Notes under the pieces: model-generated
The model's input: the letters and a program-made list of their open reading frames with translations, nothing else
Database searches by the model: none
Told to the model about the DNA's origin: nothing
DNA from: Anaerolineaceae bacterium
GTDB taxonomy: Bacteria; Chloroflexota; Anaerolineae; Anaerolineales; Anaerolineaceae
DNA: 15,628 nucleotides
Direction of reading: 5' to 3'
Assembly: GCA_011620445.1 (NCBI GenBank)
Contig: WOZB01000007.1
Coordinates: 1 to 15,628 of the forward strand
Shown: in pieces, positions 1-7,764 of the stretch
How positions within the stretch are numbered: position 1 is the stretch's first letter
Layout: every line of letters starts with the position of its first letter
Made by a program: the position numbers and the translations under genes

Positions 1-197
1 TGCCGCAGGTATTCGGCAGCCTCGTTTGCCCAGGCAGTGCAGACCATCAGGCTGGTCGAGTGGATGATGCCCGCTTCCAGCACCTGAATAATGCCCTGGT
101 TGATGGCGTGGCACATACCGAAGTCATCAGCATTCAGGATTAACAGTTGCTGATTTTCCGAATAGCCCAAGAGGCGGTTGGTCAGTCCTGGTTGCAT
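1..197 (-). CDS. ChbG/YdjC-family carbohydrate deacetylase, N-terminal part (cut by window edge)
   Basis: Reading the minus strand from the ATG at 197-195 gives 65 codons before the window ends. The segment LLILNADDFGMCHAINQGI (residues 18-36) is the N-terminal signature of the ChbG/YdjC/HpnK family, metal-dependent deacetylases acting on N-acetylated sugars such as chitobiose; the first Asp pair (D24, D25) is where the family places a metal ligand and the catalytic base. The later His ligands fall outside the window, so catalytic completeness cannot be judged. The ATG lies 11 bp after the stop of the upstream ATPase gene. A GGGGAG sequence sits very close to it, giving unusually short spacing, but no better in-frame start is visible. 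Its place as last visible gene of the importer operon suggests it processes an imported acetylated oligosaccharide. Family call is firm; the substrate is inference. Confidence 0.85.
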   Translation of the reverse strand, partial: MQPGLTNRLLGYSENQQLLILNADDFGMCHAINQGIIQVLEAGIIHSTSLMVCTAWANEAAEYLR

Positions 198-208
198 GCT
201 CCCCGATT

Positions 209-1036
209 TCAGAGGTGATAGTCGACGGTGGAGAGATCCCAGGGTTCGTATATCTTGGGAACATCGTTGATTAATCGCTTGGTATAGGCTTCCTTCGGGT
301 TGAGGATAACTTCATCCGCGCTGCCAGATTCAACGATCTTGCCGTGCTCCATGATATAGACTTCGTCTGAAATGAAGTAAGCCAAACCAATATCGTGGGT
401 GATAAAGATCAGGGTCATGTTGATTTCATCGCGCAGCTTAAGCAGCATTTCCAGGATAGATGCGCGGCTGCAGGCATCGATCATCGAAGTTGGCTCATCC
501 GCCAGCAAGATTTTCGGCTTCAGCAAAAACACGCGCGCAATCATTAAACGCTGCATTTGACCGCCAGAAAGCTCAAACGGGTACTTATTGGTAAGCTCAG
601 CAAACTTGAGATTGACAAAACGGCAAGCTTCTTCCATCATGGCAATCTTTTCTTCTTTGGGCACCTTACGTCCACCCCTGAGATGGATGCAATCCAACAG
701 CACGTCATCGATTTTTGTGAAAATGTTGTAAGACGAGTAAGGGTCCTGAAAAATCGCTTGAATCGATTTCCAGTATTCCTTGCGCTTTTTGGACGTGCTG
801 ATATCCAATGGTTTCCCACGGAAGTAGATTTGACCTGAGGTCACATTGGTCAGCCCCAGCAGCATTTTGGCCAGGGTGGTTTTACCGCTGCCAGACTCAC
901 CCACAATTGAGATTACCTGGCCGGCATTGAAGCAAAAGTTAATGTTATCGACTGCCACCGTGCGGGATTTTCCAAAGGCATAGATTTTGGTGAGATTAGT
1001 TCCACTTAGACAGGTTTCACAGGTTTCATCAGCCAT
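209..1036 (-). CDS. Opp/Dpp-type ABC transporter ATPase (DppF/OppF-like)
   Basis: Cytoplasmic ATPase of 275 residues that powers the importer encoded upstream, as the second half of a heterodimer with the ATPase at 1029-2036. Visible motifs: Walker [10 protein letters not shown] (46-54), Q-loop Q97 in FQDPYSS, ABC signature LSGGQMQR (156-163), Walker B ILLADE (176-181) and switch His214. It is short for the OppF type: after [11 protein letters not shown] it ends within about 25 residues and lacks the Cys-containing C-terminal extension of its partner. The start ATG overlaps the end of the partner gene by 8 bp (ATGGCTGA), implying translational coupling; AAAGG lies 9 bases upstream. The oddities are an N-terminal CETC pair at C6 and C9 and the missing tail. 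Substrate class is set by the binding protein, not by this subunit. Confidence 0.93.
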   Translation of the reverse strand: MADETCETCLSGTNLTKIYAFGKSRTVAVDNINFCFNAGQVISIVGESGSGKTTLAKMLLGLTNVTSGQIYFRGKPLDISTSKKRKEYWKSIQAIFQDPYSSYNIFTKIDDVLLDCIHLRGGRKVPKEEKIAMMEEACRFVNLKFAELTNKYPFELSGGQMQRLMIARVFLLKPKILLADEPTSMIDACSRASILEMLLKLRDEINMTLIFITHDIGLAYFISDEVYIMEHGKIVESGSADEVILNPKEAYTKRLINDVPKIYEPWDLSTVDYHL

Positions 1037-2036
1037 TGTTATACGCCTTTCTTAACACATCCTCGCCGAATATACAACGGTAGGCGCGGTCACCTTCCGC
1101 TGGACGCATCGAGATTTCGTGTGTCTTGCATTCCTCTACGACATATTTACAGCGCTCAGCAAATTGACAGCCCTGAGGGGGATGTTTAAGATTGGGGGGC
1201 ACGCCTGGAATTGAGGAAAGTTTGGAATTGCGTACTCCGGCCTCAGGTACGATGATTGAACCCATCAAACCCTTGGAATAGGGGTGCAGGGGGTCGAATA
1301 CGGTTTGGCGGGCGGTCCCTTTTTCAACAATTTGCCCGGCATACATCACCATGATATCGTCTGTGACGTTATAAAGCAGCGGAAGTTCGTGGGTGATAAA
1401 GATCATCGCTTTAACCAGACCGCGATCCATCAGGTCCAACAGCATCTTGATGACCATCTTCTGACTGGAAACATCCAGGGCGGAAGAGGGCTCATCCGCA
1501 ATTAATATTTTTGGGGAAAGGAAGACCGAAATCGCGATGACCGTGCGCTGCTTCATGCCACCAGAGAGCTCGACTGGGTAATGATCCAGAACTGACTTCG
1601 GCAGCCCCAGCAATTCAAAGCGCGTTTCGGCAAGCTGGCGAATTTCCTTCTTGTCCGAATTGGGTTCATGTGCCAGAACCACATCCTCAATAAAATTGAT
1701 GATCTTGCGGGTCGGGTTAAGCGCATTCATGGCGGATTGCGGAATGTAGGCAATCTCTTGTCCCAATACTGATTGCCGGACCGCATCCGGCTCAAGACTT
1801 GAGATGTTTTTGCCGTCAATGACGATATCACCGCTGACATAGTGCAATGGCGCGAAGTAATAACCCATCAGACTCAGAGCCAGCGTTGACTTGCCGCAGC
1901 CCGATTCACCTGCGATTCCCAGTGATTTGCCCTCCTCCACTTCGAGTGAGACATCGTTGACGGCGTAGACATCTTCGTTGTAGCGCGTGATGTATTTGGT
2001 TTTAAGGTTATCTACCTTAAGGATGGTTTTTCCCAT
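1029..2036 (-). CDS. Opp/Dpp-type ABC transporter ATPase (DppD/OppD-like) with C-terminal Cys cluster
   Basis: ATPase subunit of 335 residues. Motifs in order: Walker [10 protein letters not shown] (43-51), Q-loop Q100 ([11 protein letters not shown]), signature LSGGMKQR (157-164), Walker B ILIADE (177-182) with D-loop SALD, and switch His216. The C-terminal oligopeptide-transporter extension follows, from HPYSKGL (251) through IPGVPPNL, and carries C290, C296, C303 and C321 in the C-x5-C-x6-C-x17-C arrangement typical of DppD/OppD proteins, where a [4Fe-4S] cluster has been reported in some members. The gene starts 7 bp after the permease stop, with AGGTG about 5 bases before the ATG. It overlaps the next ATPase by 8 bp. 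Length and domain order are normal for the family. Confidence 0.94.
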   Translation of the reverse strand: MGKTILKVDNLKTKYITRYNEDVYAVNDVSLEVEEGKSLGIAGESGCGKSTLALSLMGYYFAPLHYVSGDIVIDGKNISSLEPDAVRQSVLGQEIAYIPQSAMNALNPTRKIINFIEDVVLAHEPNSDKKEIRQLAETRFELLGLPKSVLDHYPVELSGGMKQRTVIAISVFLSPKILIADEPSSALDVSSQKMVIKMLLDLMDRGLVKAMIFITHELPLLYNVTDDIMVMYAGQIVEKGTARQTVFDPLHPYSKGLMGSIIVPEAGVRNSKLSSIPGVPPNLKHPPQGCQFAERCKYVVEECKTHEISMRPAEGDRAYRCIFGEDVLRKAYNNG

Positions 2037-2043
2037 GCAACAC

Positions 2044-3291
2044 CTATTCCCTTAAAGCCGGATTGAAGATTTGATCGAGGCTTGTATTGATCAGGTTCAT
2101 CGAGAAGGTAATCAAAGCAATCACCACGATTACTGGGAAATAAGCCCACCATTTACCTAAAATGTGAGCCTGGTAAATCATCGCCCAGTTCATCATCAAC
2201 CCCAATGTGGGAACCAAAGTGGTTTTTGGGCCCAGTCCTAAAATTGAGAGGCTAGCCTCAGCAAGAATCGCGGATGAGATCTGCAGGATAAAGGCCATAA
2301 CCACATAAGAGGCGATATAGGGCAGAATGTCCCGCAATATGATCGAAGCGGTGGAGTGACCTGATAGTTTGGATAAGTTGACGTGGTCGCGGTTGCGCAG
2401 TGAAATAACCTGCGCGCGCACCGCCTTTGTTGTCCAAACCCAAGAAGTTAAACCTATCACAATCGCTATAGTGGTCGGTCCTCGCTCGCTCTGACTGATA
2501 CTGTAAGAAATCAGGATCAGGATAATCAGGCTGGGGATGACAATCAACAAGTTGGTGAAAAACATAATCAGATCGTCCAGCCAACCCCCCACATAGCCCG
2601 AAATCAAGCCCAGCACCAGTCCAATTGCGGTCGCTATCGAGCCTGCAATCAGACCGATCTGCAGAGAGACCCCGGTGGCTTTAACCAACTCTGTCAGTAC
2701 ATCCCTACCAAAGTTGTCTGTTCCGAGAGGTAGTACCCTTACACTGGAAACCTCACCAATATTCACGTAATCCAAAGGTAAAACTTGTCCGGTCTTTTCA
2801 AGCACGCCGTCAGTTTCCCTGGCAAGAATGAGGCCTTCAGAATCAAGCAAACTTACCAGTTTGTCGTTCAGGCGGCGATAGTATTGCAGCTTGGCGAATA
2901 TCATGCCCTTGACGTTCAATTTGGGGTCGTACTTTTCAGCCCAAAGCGCGAGCAAGGCTGCTGTGTCTTCAATGTTAATCTGCTCTTCAGGTACACCAAC
3001 TGCAAGCAGATAAGTTTTCATTTCAGCGCGATCTTCAAGCGACAGCTTTGAAGCCAAACGTTTAGCCTCGGCATCTGCAAGGGTGAGACTGTATATAGGT
3101 GCACCGCTGACGCTATCCAGGTTGCTGACGTAAACTCCGGGTGGGAAGAAGGTGCCCCTGCCGATAATTTCGAGGGGCGGATTAGGCACAAACAGCGGAT
3201 ACAAGAAAATCATCAACAGTAAAAAAACCAGGATTCCAAATCCCAATCTGAATTTACCGTCCTTGAAAATACTCTTCAGTGTGTTTCTCAT
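2044..3291 (-). CDS. Opp/Dpp-type ABC transporter permease (DppC/OppC-like) with large extracytoplasmic insert
   Basis: Integral membrane permease of 415 residues, the second channel subunit of the importer. One membrane segment lies at about 17-35; the family motif [16 protein letters not shown] is at 187-202; five further hydrophobic segments follow, and the ATPase-coupling loop with [10 protein letters not shown] is at about 345-354. Ordinary DppC proteins have a short stretch between the first membrane helix and the GTDxxGRD motif; here it is about 150 residues (36-186), mostly hydrophilic and likely helical, and predicted outside the membrane. The start ATG follows the TAA stop of the upstream permease by 12 bases, with GGAG immediately after that stop. 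The insert may contact the binding protein, which is inference. Belongs to the same operon as both neighbours. Confidence 0.92.
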   Translation of the reverse strand: MRNTLKSIFKDGKFRLGFGILVFLLLMIFLYPLFVPNPPLEIIGRGTFFPPGVYVSNLDSVSGAPIYSLTLADAEAKRLASKLSLEDRAEMKTYLLAVGVPEEQINIEDTAALLALWAEKYDPKLNVKGMIFAKLQYYRRLNDKLVSLLDSEGLILARETDGVLEKTGQVLPLDYVNIGEVSSVRVLPLGTDNFGRDVLTELVKATGVSLQIGLIAGSIATAIGLVLGLISGYVGGWLDDLIMFFTNLLIVIPSLIILILISYSISQSERGPTTIAIVIGLTSWVWTTKAVRAQVISLRNRDHVNLSKLSGHSTASIILRDILPYIASYVVMAFILQISSAILAEASLSILGLGPKTTLVPTLGLMMNWAMIYQAHILGKWWAYFPVIVVIALITFSMNLINTSLDQIFNPALRE

Positions 3292-3303
3292 CGGTGCGGC
3301 TCC

Positions 3304-4308
3304 TTATTCTGCTTGGGTTGCACGGATGCGAGGATCAACAAAACCGTAGAAAACTTCTACGAGAAAATTCACAATCAGAACCATAATCGTAATAATCAAA
3401 GTAACCGCCGAGACAAGCGGGTAATCCTGCCCCTTAATGGCGGAAAGGATGGTTGTACCCAAGCCGGGATAACTGAAAATAGTTTCAGCAACAATCGAAC
3501 CTCCTACCATCGTACCAATTGAGAGTGCCAATCCGGTTAACTGGGGCAGCATGGCGTTTCTGAAAACATATTTGACAATCTGGTTGTCTTTAATCCCCAT
3601 AAAGCGGGAATATTTCACATAATCGGCATTTAATTCGTAAATCGCCATCGAACGCATACCAATCGCCTGACCGCCAATTGTGATCAAGACAATCGACAAG
3701 AATGGCAATACATAATGATGCAAAACCGATGCAACGAAACCCCAACTGAGCGTGGGTATCATGTCAAAACCATAACCCCCGGAGGTTGGGAACCACCTTA
3801 ATCTGACAGCAAAGATTACCAAGAGAATCACTGCCATGCCAAAAGCAGGAAAATTACTGATTAATATACTGAGAGGCAGTAAGGCCTTATCAAAAGGTCC
3901 TTTGCGGTAGGCAGCCACCGCACCGAGGGTGTTGCCCAGAATCCATCCCACGATAATGGCTGGCAATTGCAGGGCTATCGTCCAGGTAACAGCCGACTTG
4001 ATAATATCTGAGACAGGCCGAGGGTACTGGGTAAACGAGACGCCAAATTCACCTCTAAAAACATTGCGGACATAGATGAAAAATTGTTCAATAATCGGTT
4101 TGTTAATGCCAAACTGTTCGGCATAGTTCTCATAAATTTCCTTTACTCCCGTAGAAGTTGACATACCCTGGGCAAGCCGCGAAACAATTCCGGCTACTGG
4201 GTCACCCGGCATCAGCGTTGGAAGCAAAAAATTCAAAACAAACGCGAAAATTGTCGTGATCAGTAACCACAACAGTTTTTTTCTGAAGTACTTCCAGTAA
4301 CCTTTCAA
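3304..4308 (-). CDS. Opp/Dpp-type ABC transporter permease (DppB/OppB-like)
   Basis: First channel subunit, 334 residues from the chosen TTG start, with an N-terminal helix (about 11-30), the conserved MPGDPV motif just after it, several more membrane helices, and the ATPase-coupling region [13 protein letters not shown] near residues 270-285. I chose TTG at 4308-4306 because AAGGAG lies 6 bases upstream and the protein then begins [13 protein letters not shown], a typical DppB start. The longer reading from an ATG at 4353 would begin inside the perfect hairpin at 4340-4371 and add 15 residues unlike the family. The gene is 79 bp downstream of the solute-binding protein gene and 12 bp upstream of the DppC-like gene. 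Importer of peptides or oligosaccharides; the neighbours favour sugars. Confidence 0.92.
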   Translation of the reverse strand: MKGYWKYFRKKLLWLLITTIFAFVLNFLLPTLMPGDPVAGIVSRLAQGMSTSTGVKEIYENYAEQFGINKPIIEQFFIYVRNVFRGEFGVSFTQYPRPVSDIIKSAVTWTIALQLPAIIVGWILGNTLGAVAAYRKGPFDKALLPLSILISNFPAFGMAVILLVIFAVRLRWFPTSGGYGFDMIPTLSWGFVASVLHHYVLPFLSIVLITIGGQAIGMRSMAIYELNADYVKYSRFMGIKDNQIVKYVFRNAMLPQLTGLALSIGTMVGGSIVAETIFSYPGLGTTILSAIKGQDYPLVSAVTLIITIMVLIVNFLVEVFYGFVDPRIRATQAE

Positions 4309-4320
4309 GACTGACTCCTT
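4302..4320 (-). promoter_or_regulatory. Shine-Dalgarno and TTG start that fix the DppB-like start
   Basis: On the minus strand AAGGAG is followed by six bases (TCAGTC) and TTG. This is the best-placed ribosome binding site between the binding-protein stop and the first conserved residues, so it overrides the upstream in-frame ATG at 4353. Confidence 0.75.
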
Positions 4321-4339
4321 TTCCCAGCCCCTTTGAAGT

Positions 4340-4371
4340 GAGCCATGTTCCACGAATGTGGAACATGGCTC
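4340..4371 (-). promoter_or_regulatory. Perfect 14-bp intercistronic hairpin between solute-binding protein and permease genes
   Basis: GAGCCATGTTCCAC and its exact reverse complement GTGGAACATGGCTC are separated by a 4-base loop. The hairpin begins 16 bases after the stop of the binding-protein gene and ends 31 bases before the permease start. Neither strand has a U-tract after it, so it is not a classic strong intrinsic terminator. Known parallels are intercistronic stem-loops behind binding-protein genes of other ABC operons, which protect the upstream message from 3' exonucleases or partly attenuate transcription so that the binding protein outnumbers the membrane subunits. That function is inferred here from position. 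Confidence 0.85.
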
Positions 4372-4387
4372 TTTGGTACAGATTAGT

Positions 4388-6331
4388 TTATGGGTTGACC
4401 AGGGTCAAGTTGTACAGACCGGCAATACTATAGCCGTCAGTCAGGTCCAGTGGAGGTACAGCTGGGTCTGTGCCATCCCCTTCGTGGGGGAAGTTGGTCC
4501 AAACACTCTCGTTGACCGTATGGAAAGACTGCGGGCGATACATCAGGGTGAAGGAAGGTACATCGGTTAGATAAATCTTGACCAATTCAGTGTAATTGGC
4601 TTTGATCTTTTCCGGATCATCAATTGTGGGAATTTCATCGATCAGCGCGTCAGCAGCGGGATTCTTGTATCCACCATAGTTACCATTCCAGTTGTTGGTG
4701 GTTTCAGCAAACATGCTGTGCATGAGATGCTGAGTTCGGCTCCAGGGTTGGGTGGGGCCAGCACCATCAGACCACATCATGAAGATGTCATAACCTTCCT
4801 GCAGCGGCCAGTTGGTTACAACGGTTTGGTAGACGGCCCATTCGGGGAAATTGGTAGTGATGTTGATGCCAATCTTGGCACCAGCAGCCGCCACCACTTC
4901 CATAGCCGCTTGCCAGTCAGACCAGCCATTCGGGCAGAGTGCCTGGAACGCTAATTCCTTGCCGTTGTATTCACGATTACCATCGCCATTCGTGTCCACA
5001 ATGCCAGCATCATCCAGCAGCTTTTTAGCGCCTTCGATGTCATTGCCAGCCCACTGCAGGTCCTTGACGGCTTCGTGATCATACAGAGCTTGCTCGCCTG
5101 GAGTTGGGTTCATCAATGAGCGGGGAACCTGGGTGAAGGTAGCGGATTGGTTTGTCATGGCATTGGCAATGATGGTGTCGTAATCTACTGCTAAGGCAAT
5201 AGCCTTGCGCACAGCAACCTGATCCAGACCGGGCACAGCCAGGTTAAAGAATGCGGTGGGGAGGCTTGCGCCGATGCCATAAGGTGGTTCGGGCAGGTAG
5301 GTCGAAATCGGCAGATTATCCTTCAGCCAGAAATCCTGGACGTTGGAGTTGAATTGTTGTGAAACATCGACTTCACCAGCCTGGAGGGCGGTGGTGCCAG
5401 CAGCATTATCCTTGTAGATGATGTGGGCAAGGTACTTGGGCGCGGGCAGTTTTCCCCACATGGAGGCGTCCTGTCCCCAATAATTATCGTTACGAATGTA
5501 GACGACCTTGCTGTCATCAGCGAAGAATTTTCCATAAGGTCCGGAATAAGCCACATCCTCCGCGGGATCGGTCAGGAATTTTTCAGTCTCTGCACCGATG
5601 CGAGCTTCGAGTGTCTCAGTCCATGCTTTTTGGATGACGTAGTTGGAACTCAGGTAGGCTTGGACGATCATGCTGTTGACGGGCTTGCCATCATCACCAA
5701 GTTTTGCTTTGACGACCACTGTAGCGGGGTCAACAGCCTCAATATTCTCAATATAAGGCTTGCCGGCAGCACCAAACTGGGTGTTGTATTTGATGTGGGA
5801 CGCCCAGGTATAAGCCACATCATCAGCGGTAACAGGGGTGCCATCGTTCCATTTTGCGGCAGCCTTGATCTTGAAGGTGATCTCGGTTCCAGCATCATTC
5901 CAGACCAAATCACCATCGGCCAGCAGAGGATATTGTTTGCCGTCCATCATGTTGTAAATATAGGGGGTTTCGAACATGATAACACGGGCACTATCCTGGG
6001 CAGCAATGGCCATGGCATTGTTGTTGCTGGATGAATAGGGGTTCCAGCCAACCACCGAGCCCCACTGTTGACCATTGAAGTATAGGGTCTCTTTGCGGGG
6101 CAGAACGGTGTCGCCGGCTTTGACCTCTGCCACAGGGGCTTCGGTTGGAGCGGGAGCTTCAGTCGGGGCAACGGTAGGCTCAACGACGGGAGCTGCGGTA
6201 GGCTCGACGACGGGAGCTGCGGTTGGTTCTACGACCGGAGCTGCAGTTGGGGCGGCTGTGGGTTGAACACAAGCCCCAAGGATCATGCTCAGCACGATCA
6301 CGATGGAAAGAACTATCATTGTACGTTTCAT
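4388..6331 (-). CDS. Family 5 extracellular solute-binding lipoprotein of the ABC importer
   Basis: Receptor of 647 residues that would be lipid-anchored at C21 (signal 1-20, lipobox ILGAC). A Pro/Ala/Thr/Glu/Val linker follows (about 22-70) with three PTAAPVVE units. The rest matches the SBP_bac_5 (DppA/OppA) fold: WNPYSSSN near residue 95, the conserved [12 protein letters not shown] segment, IAYTW-like continuation, and a C-terminal lobe with [22 protein letters not shown] lies 8 bases before the ATG. It follows the LacI-type gene by 37 bp, too little for an obvious separate promoter, so both are probably co-transcribed. By family name it would be a peptide receptor, but members of this family also bind oligosaccharides (for example Thermotoga cellobiose-type receptors). 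The LacI regulator and ChbG-like gene favour a sugar ligand. Ligand unproven. Confidence 0.93.
   Translation of the reverse strand: MKRTMIVLSIVIVLSMILGACVQPTAAPTAAPVVEPTAAPVVEPTAAPVVEPTVAPTEAPAPTEAPVAEVKAGDTVLPRKETLYFNGQQWGSVVGWNPYSSSNNNAMAIAAQDSARVIMFETPYIYNMMDGKQYPLLADGDLVWNDAGTEITFKIKAAAKWNDGTPVTADDVAYTWASHIKYNTQFGAAGKPYIENIEAVDPATVVVKAKLGDDGKPVNSMIVQAYLSSNYVIQKAWTETLEARIGAETEKFLTDPAEDVAYSGPYGKFFADDSKVVYIRNDNYWGQDASMWGKLPAPKYLAHIIYKDNAAGTTALQAGEVDVSQQFNSNVQDFWLKDNLPISTYLPEPPYGIGASLPTAFFNLAVPGLDQVAVRKAIALAVDYDTIIANAMTNQSATFTQVPRSLMNPTPGEQALYDHEAVKDLQWAGNDIEGAKKLLDDAGIVDTNGDGNREYNGKELAFQALCPNGWSDWQAAMEVVAAAGAKIGINITTNFPEWAVYQTVVTNWPLQEGYDIFMMWSDGAGPTQPWSRTQHLMHSMFAETTNNWNGNYGGYKNPAADALIDEIPTIDDPEKIKANYTELVKIYLTDVPSFTLMYRPQSFHTVNESVWTNFPHEGDGTDPAVPPLDLTDGYSIAGLYNLTLVNP
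6177..6248 (-). repeat. Three tandem 24-bp units coding the PTAAPVVE linker
   Basis: Units at 6177-6200, 6201-6224 and 6225-6248 differ by a few bases each, and each codes eight residues of the disordered linker behind the lipobox of the solute-binding protein. Unit number is a likely site of replication slippage; whole-unit change keeps the frame. Confidence 0.85.
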
Positions 6332-6368
6332 TACTTACTCTCCTTTTGTGAATCTCGTAAAAATGAAC

Positions 6369-7466
6369 TCAGGACTGTACAGGACGTGTCAATAAACTGT
6401 TTTCAATCTCCTCCTTTATCATTGTTTGGACGATCTCCTCATCCTTTAATTGTTGGTTATGGTTTACCCGAGCCGTTGAATTGCGAATTACAAGCTCAGT
6501 CGGCAAACTAATGCAATGGGACTCTTTGGAGCCACTTTCAATTATTTCAATCAATAAATTCGCCGCCGCCTCACCCATGCCCTGAATTGGCTGTCGAATC
6601 GTGGTAAGCGAAGGTGTGACGGTACTGGAGGCGGGAATGTCATCAAACCCAATCAAGCCAATATCATCGGGAACCCGCAAACCAGCTTCATTCAGGCAGC
6701 GGATGGCCCCCATCGCCGTTACATCGCTGGCCGCAAAAACAGCGTCAGGCATAAATTGAAGCAGAGCCTTCATCCCAAAATAACCTCCAGCTTCAGTAAA
6801 GTTTCCTTCAGCAATCAACCTGGGGTCCAATTTCATCCCTGCACTGATCAAGGCGTCTTTGTAGCCTTCAAGGCGATCCACCCCAGCCATCTGGTTAAGA
6901 GGCCCGGTAATGGTAGCGATGCGGGTATAGCCTTGCTTGATCAAGAAATCTGTGGCCTGGTGAACCGCTTGCCTGTTATCGACATCAATTACGTTTGCCA
7001 CCAGGTTGGGTTGGCGGCCGATAATAACGAATGGCAGATCACTATTGGCCAGGGTGGTCTGAATAGGATCGCCTATCAAGGTTGAGGCAACAATCACGCC
7101 ATCTACCAGGTGGTTTTGAACCAGGCGCCCTACCAGACGTTTTTCAAATTTCACGTCTGAAATTGAGAGCATTACCGAATAATCCTGGCGGTTGCAGGCA
7201 GTCGACACGCCTTGCAGCAGGATGGGAAAGTAGGGGTCGGTAAACAAAGACGGAACGCCGGCGGGAATGACGACACCCAAAACGTTGGTGTGCCCTGAGG
7301 CCAAACCCCGGGCGGCCAAGTTGGGATAAAAATTGTAGTCTTCGATGATTTTAAGAACACGTTCCCTTGTGACCGGGCTGACTCTTCGATCACGATTGAT
7401 CACTCGTGAAACGGTGGACCTGGAAACTCCACTGATTTTTGCGATGTCCTCGAGGGTGAGGGGCAT
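6369..7466 (-). CDS. LacI-family transcriptional regulator, probably local repressor of the importer operon
   Basis: 365 residues from the chosen ATG. An N-terminal LacI helix-turn-helix is clear (TLEDIAKISGVSRSTVSRVIN, residues 4-24), then the hinge region (AARGLASG, about 51-58) and a periplasmic-binding-protein-like effector domain (GVVIPAGVPSLF onward; GLIGFDDIPASSTVTPSLTTIRQPI near the end), normal in length for the family. The effector domain binds a small sugar-like ligand in most members. I place the start at ATG 7466-7464, behind AAAAGGAG at 7485-7478 (11-base spacing, slightly long). The longer reading from GTG at 7499 would begin inside the operator region only about 16 bases from the predicted transcript start and adds residues before the usual HTH. 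Two palindromic operators lie just upstream, so autoregulation is likely. It is the first gene of the operon. Confidence 0.93.
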   Translation of the reverse strand: MPLTLEDIAKISGVSRSTVSRVINRDRRVSPVTRERVLKIIEDYNFYPNLAARGLASGHTNVLGVVIPAGVPSLFTDPYFPILLQGVSTACNRQDYSVMLSISDVKFEKRLVGRLVQNHLVDGVIVASTLIGDPIQTTLANSDLPFVIIGRQPNLVANVIDVDNRQAVHQATDFLIKQGYTRIATITGPLNQMAGVDRLEGYKDALISAGMKLDPRLIAEGNFTEAGGYFGMKALLQFMPDAVFAASDVTAMGAIRCLNEAGLRVPDDIGLIGFDDIPASSTVTPSLTTIRQPIQGMGEAAANLLIEIIESGSKESHCISLPTELVIRNSTARVNHNQQLKDEEIVQTMIKEEIENSLLTRPVQS

Positions 7467-7484
7467 ATCGGAAATCTCTCCTTT

Positions 7485-7498
7485 TGGGAACGTTTCCA
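7485..7498. promoter_or_regulatory. Candidate LacI-family operator O1
   Basis: TGGGAACGTTTCCA is a palindrome with one mismatch pair and the central CG typical of LacI-family sites. It lies in the predicted leader of the regulator gene, abuts its Shine-Dalgarno sequence, and is centred 16 bp from the second palindrome at 7501-7514. Confidence 0.75.
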
Positions 7499-7500
7499 CG

Positions 7501-7514
7501 TGGGAGCGCTCTCA
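7501..7514. promoter_or_regulatory. Candidate LacI-family operator O2, CebR-like
   Basis: TGGGAGCGCTCTCA differs at one position from the perfect palindrome TGGGAGCGCTCCCA, known as the binding site of the cellobiose repressor CebR in actinobacteria. It starts right at the predicted transcription start, 7 bp past the -10 box, a position where a bound repressor would block RNA polymerase. Confidence 0.82.
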
Positions 7515-7521
7515 TAAGTAC

Positions 7522-7549
7522 ATTATATTGCCTTGCTCCTCCTTGTCAA
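7522..7549 (-). promoter_or_regulatory. Consensus sigma-70 promoter of the regulator/importer operon
   Basis: Minus-strand -35 TTGACA (7549-7544) and -10 TATAAT (7527-7522) are both perfect matches, with a 16-bp spacer. Transcription should start near 7515, giving a leader of about 49 bases before the ATG at 7466. AT-rich DNA lies just upstream. A perfect promoter with two operators immediately downstream fits strong expression under tight repression. Confidence 0.88.
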
Positions 7550-7612
7550 TAGTATTAACTCCAATTATCGAAACATTAACATTTGTTTTTAAGCGCAACG
7601 AGAGCCAATCGG

Positions 7613-7634
7613 CTTTCCAATCATTCATGGAAAG
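7613..7634. repeat. Short inverted repeat in the MFS/LacI intergenic region
   Basis: CTTTCCA and TGGAAAG, 7-bp perfect arms, flank an 8-base spacer. No U-run follows on the minus strand, so it is not a clear terminator for the MFS gene. It lies about 65 bp upstream of the -35 box and could be a protein-binding site. A second, bulged AT-rich inverted repeat lies at 7678-7701. The rest of 7550-7764 holds no gene that I can support. Confidence 0.4.
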
Positions 7635-7764
7635 ACTCCCGGCTGGGCGATCCCGACTGCCAGGATGAACATCTAAATTGTTTACTGCGGTTTAGTAACA
7701 AAACAGATTGACCAAGAGTTCAGTCAGTCCCGTCCTTGCATTAGTAATTATCGCCTGCATTTGT

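Noticed and set aside
4309..4353. Upstream ATG extension of the DppB-like permease
   Set aside because: The ATG lies in the stem of a perfect hairpin, has no Shine-Dalgarno, and the added residues are not family-like.
5423..6034. 203-codon open frame on the plus strand
   Set aside because: It lies wholly opposite the well-supported solute-binding protein gene and shows no family motif.
7467..7499. GTG extension of the LacI-type regulator
   Set aside because: It overlaps the operators, leaves almost no leader for ribosome binding, and the HTH normally begins right after the ATG at 7466.
7496..7503. CCACGTGG palindrome between the two operators
   Set aside because: It is produced by the junction of the two adjacent LacI-type sites and lacks the central CG context of that family; no separate regulator is suggested.
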